This document shows positions 5,887 through 6,199 of a stretch of 6,199 bases of DNA, piece after piece. The position numbers were made by a program, and so were the translations under genes. The stretch is from Deinococcus sp. (GTDB lineage: Bacteria; Deinococcota; Deinococci; Deinococcales; Deinococcaceae), in the NCBI GenBank assembly GCA_028287665.1, contig JAQBPF010000215.1, forward strand, positions 1 through 6,199, given 5' to 3'. How positions within the stretch are numbered: the first letter of the stretch is position 1; every line of letters begins with the position of its first letter. The notes beneath the pieces are model-generated. The model had not been told where the DNA came from and searched no databases. It was given only the letters and a program-made list of their open reading frames with translations.

Positions 5887-6199
5887 ATGACCGAACCTCT
5901 GCTCATCCAAGACGTGCTCAAAATCTTGCCCCACCGCTTTCCCTTCGTGATGGTTGACCGCGTGCTGAGCGCAGAGGGCGGCGTGGTGCATGCCATCAAG
6001 AATGTGAGCATCAACGAACCGTTTTTCACGGGCCACTTTCCTACTGAACCTGTGATGCCGGGGGTCTTGATTATCGAGGCGTTGGCGCAGGCCAGCATGT
6101 TCTGTATGCGCGAACAGATGGAGCCGGGGCAGATTGGCTACCTCGCGGGTCTAGAGGGCGCACGTTTTAAGCGCAAGGTGATTCCGGGGGACGTTCTCC
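5887..6199 (+). CDS. fabZ: 3-hydroxyacyl-ACP dehydratase FabZ, 3'-truncated by window edge
   Basis: FabZ removes water from (3R)-hydroxyacyl-ACP to give trans-2-enoyl-ACP in type II fatty acid synthesis, as a cytoplasmic hot-dog-fold enzyme. It is read from ATG 5887 with AGGAG at 5878-5882, 4 nt upstream. The 104 visible residues hold the family motifs: [13 protein letters not shown] (14-26); [14 protein letters not shown] with catalytic His50; [15 protein letters not shown] with catalytic Glu64; and [18 protein letters not shown] near the cut edge, the substrate-tunnel strand. The His-Glu spacing of 14 matches known FabZ enzymes. About 35-45 C-terminal residues should lie beyond the window. 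The substrate-binding core is intact. FabA is unlikely because the N-terminus is short and the motif is of FabZ type. fabZ next to an mreB/mbl gene is also seen in some Firmicutes, but here a terminator lies between them. Confidence 0.95.
   Translation, partial: MTEPLLIQDVLKILPHRFPFVMVDRVLSAEGGVVHAIKNVSINEPFFTGHFPTEPVMPGVLIIEALAQASMFCMREQMEPGQIGYLAGLEGARFKRKVIPGDVL

Overview
The window looks like ordinary chromosomal DNA of a Deinococcus-type bacterium. Coding DNA is GC-rich (roughly 60% or more). Several genes have no Shine-Dalgarno but carry a TANNNT -10 box 6-7 nt upstream of the start codon, the leaderless arrangement well known in Deinococcus. Spacers hold C-rich and octameric repeats that I associate with Deinococcus intergenic DNA. 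The genus assignment is inference from style and gene content. A mreB gene suggests a rod-forming species.

Layout. (1) 1-1251 (+): 3' three quarters of ilvD, dihydroxy-acid dehydratase of branched-chain amino acid synthesis. (2) 1329-2243 (+): a complete Mrr-type restriction endonuclease, somewhat less GC-rich than its neighbours, with no methylase beside it. (3) 2247-3437 (-): a complete acyl-CoA dehydrogenase, convergent with mrr, the two stop codons separated by 3 nt. (4) 3438-3871: a 434-nt non-coding spacer with octamer repeats, a long inverted repeat, a G/C-run hairpin and a good minus-strand terminator. (5) 3872-4120 (-): small unknown protein, probably leaderless. (6) 4241-4492 (+): small two-helix membrane protein, divergent from (5), with an ambiguous start. 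(7) 4662-5702 (+): mreB, starting at a GTG with a clear Shine-Dalgarno and ending in a strong intrinsic terminator. (8) 5887-6199 (+): first 104 codons of fabZ, cut by the window edge.

The genes do not form one operon. Each appears to have its own promoter, and terminators separate several of them. Functionally this is core metabolism (ilvD, acyl-CoA dehydrogenase, fabZ) and cell-shape machinery (mreB), with one defence-type gene (mrr) inserted between housekeeping genes. mreB stands alone, without mreC/mreD directly after it, and is followed by fabZ.

I see no strong candidate for an undescribed multi-gene system. The points most worth a second look are the leaderless promoters, the inverted-repeat/octamer spacer elements, and the short leaderless reading frame that a G-run separates from the small membrane-protein gene.
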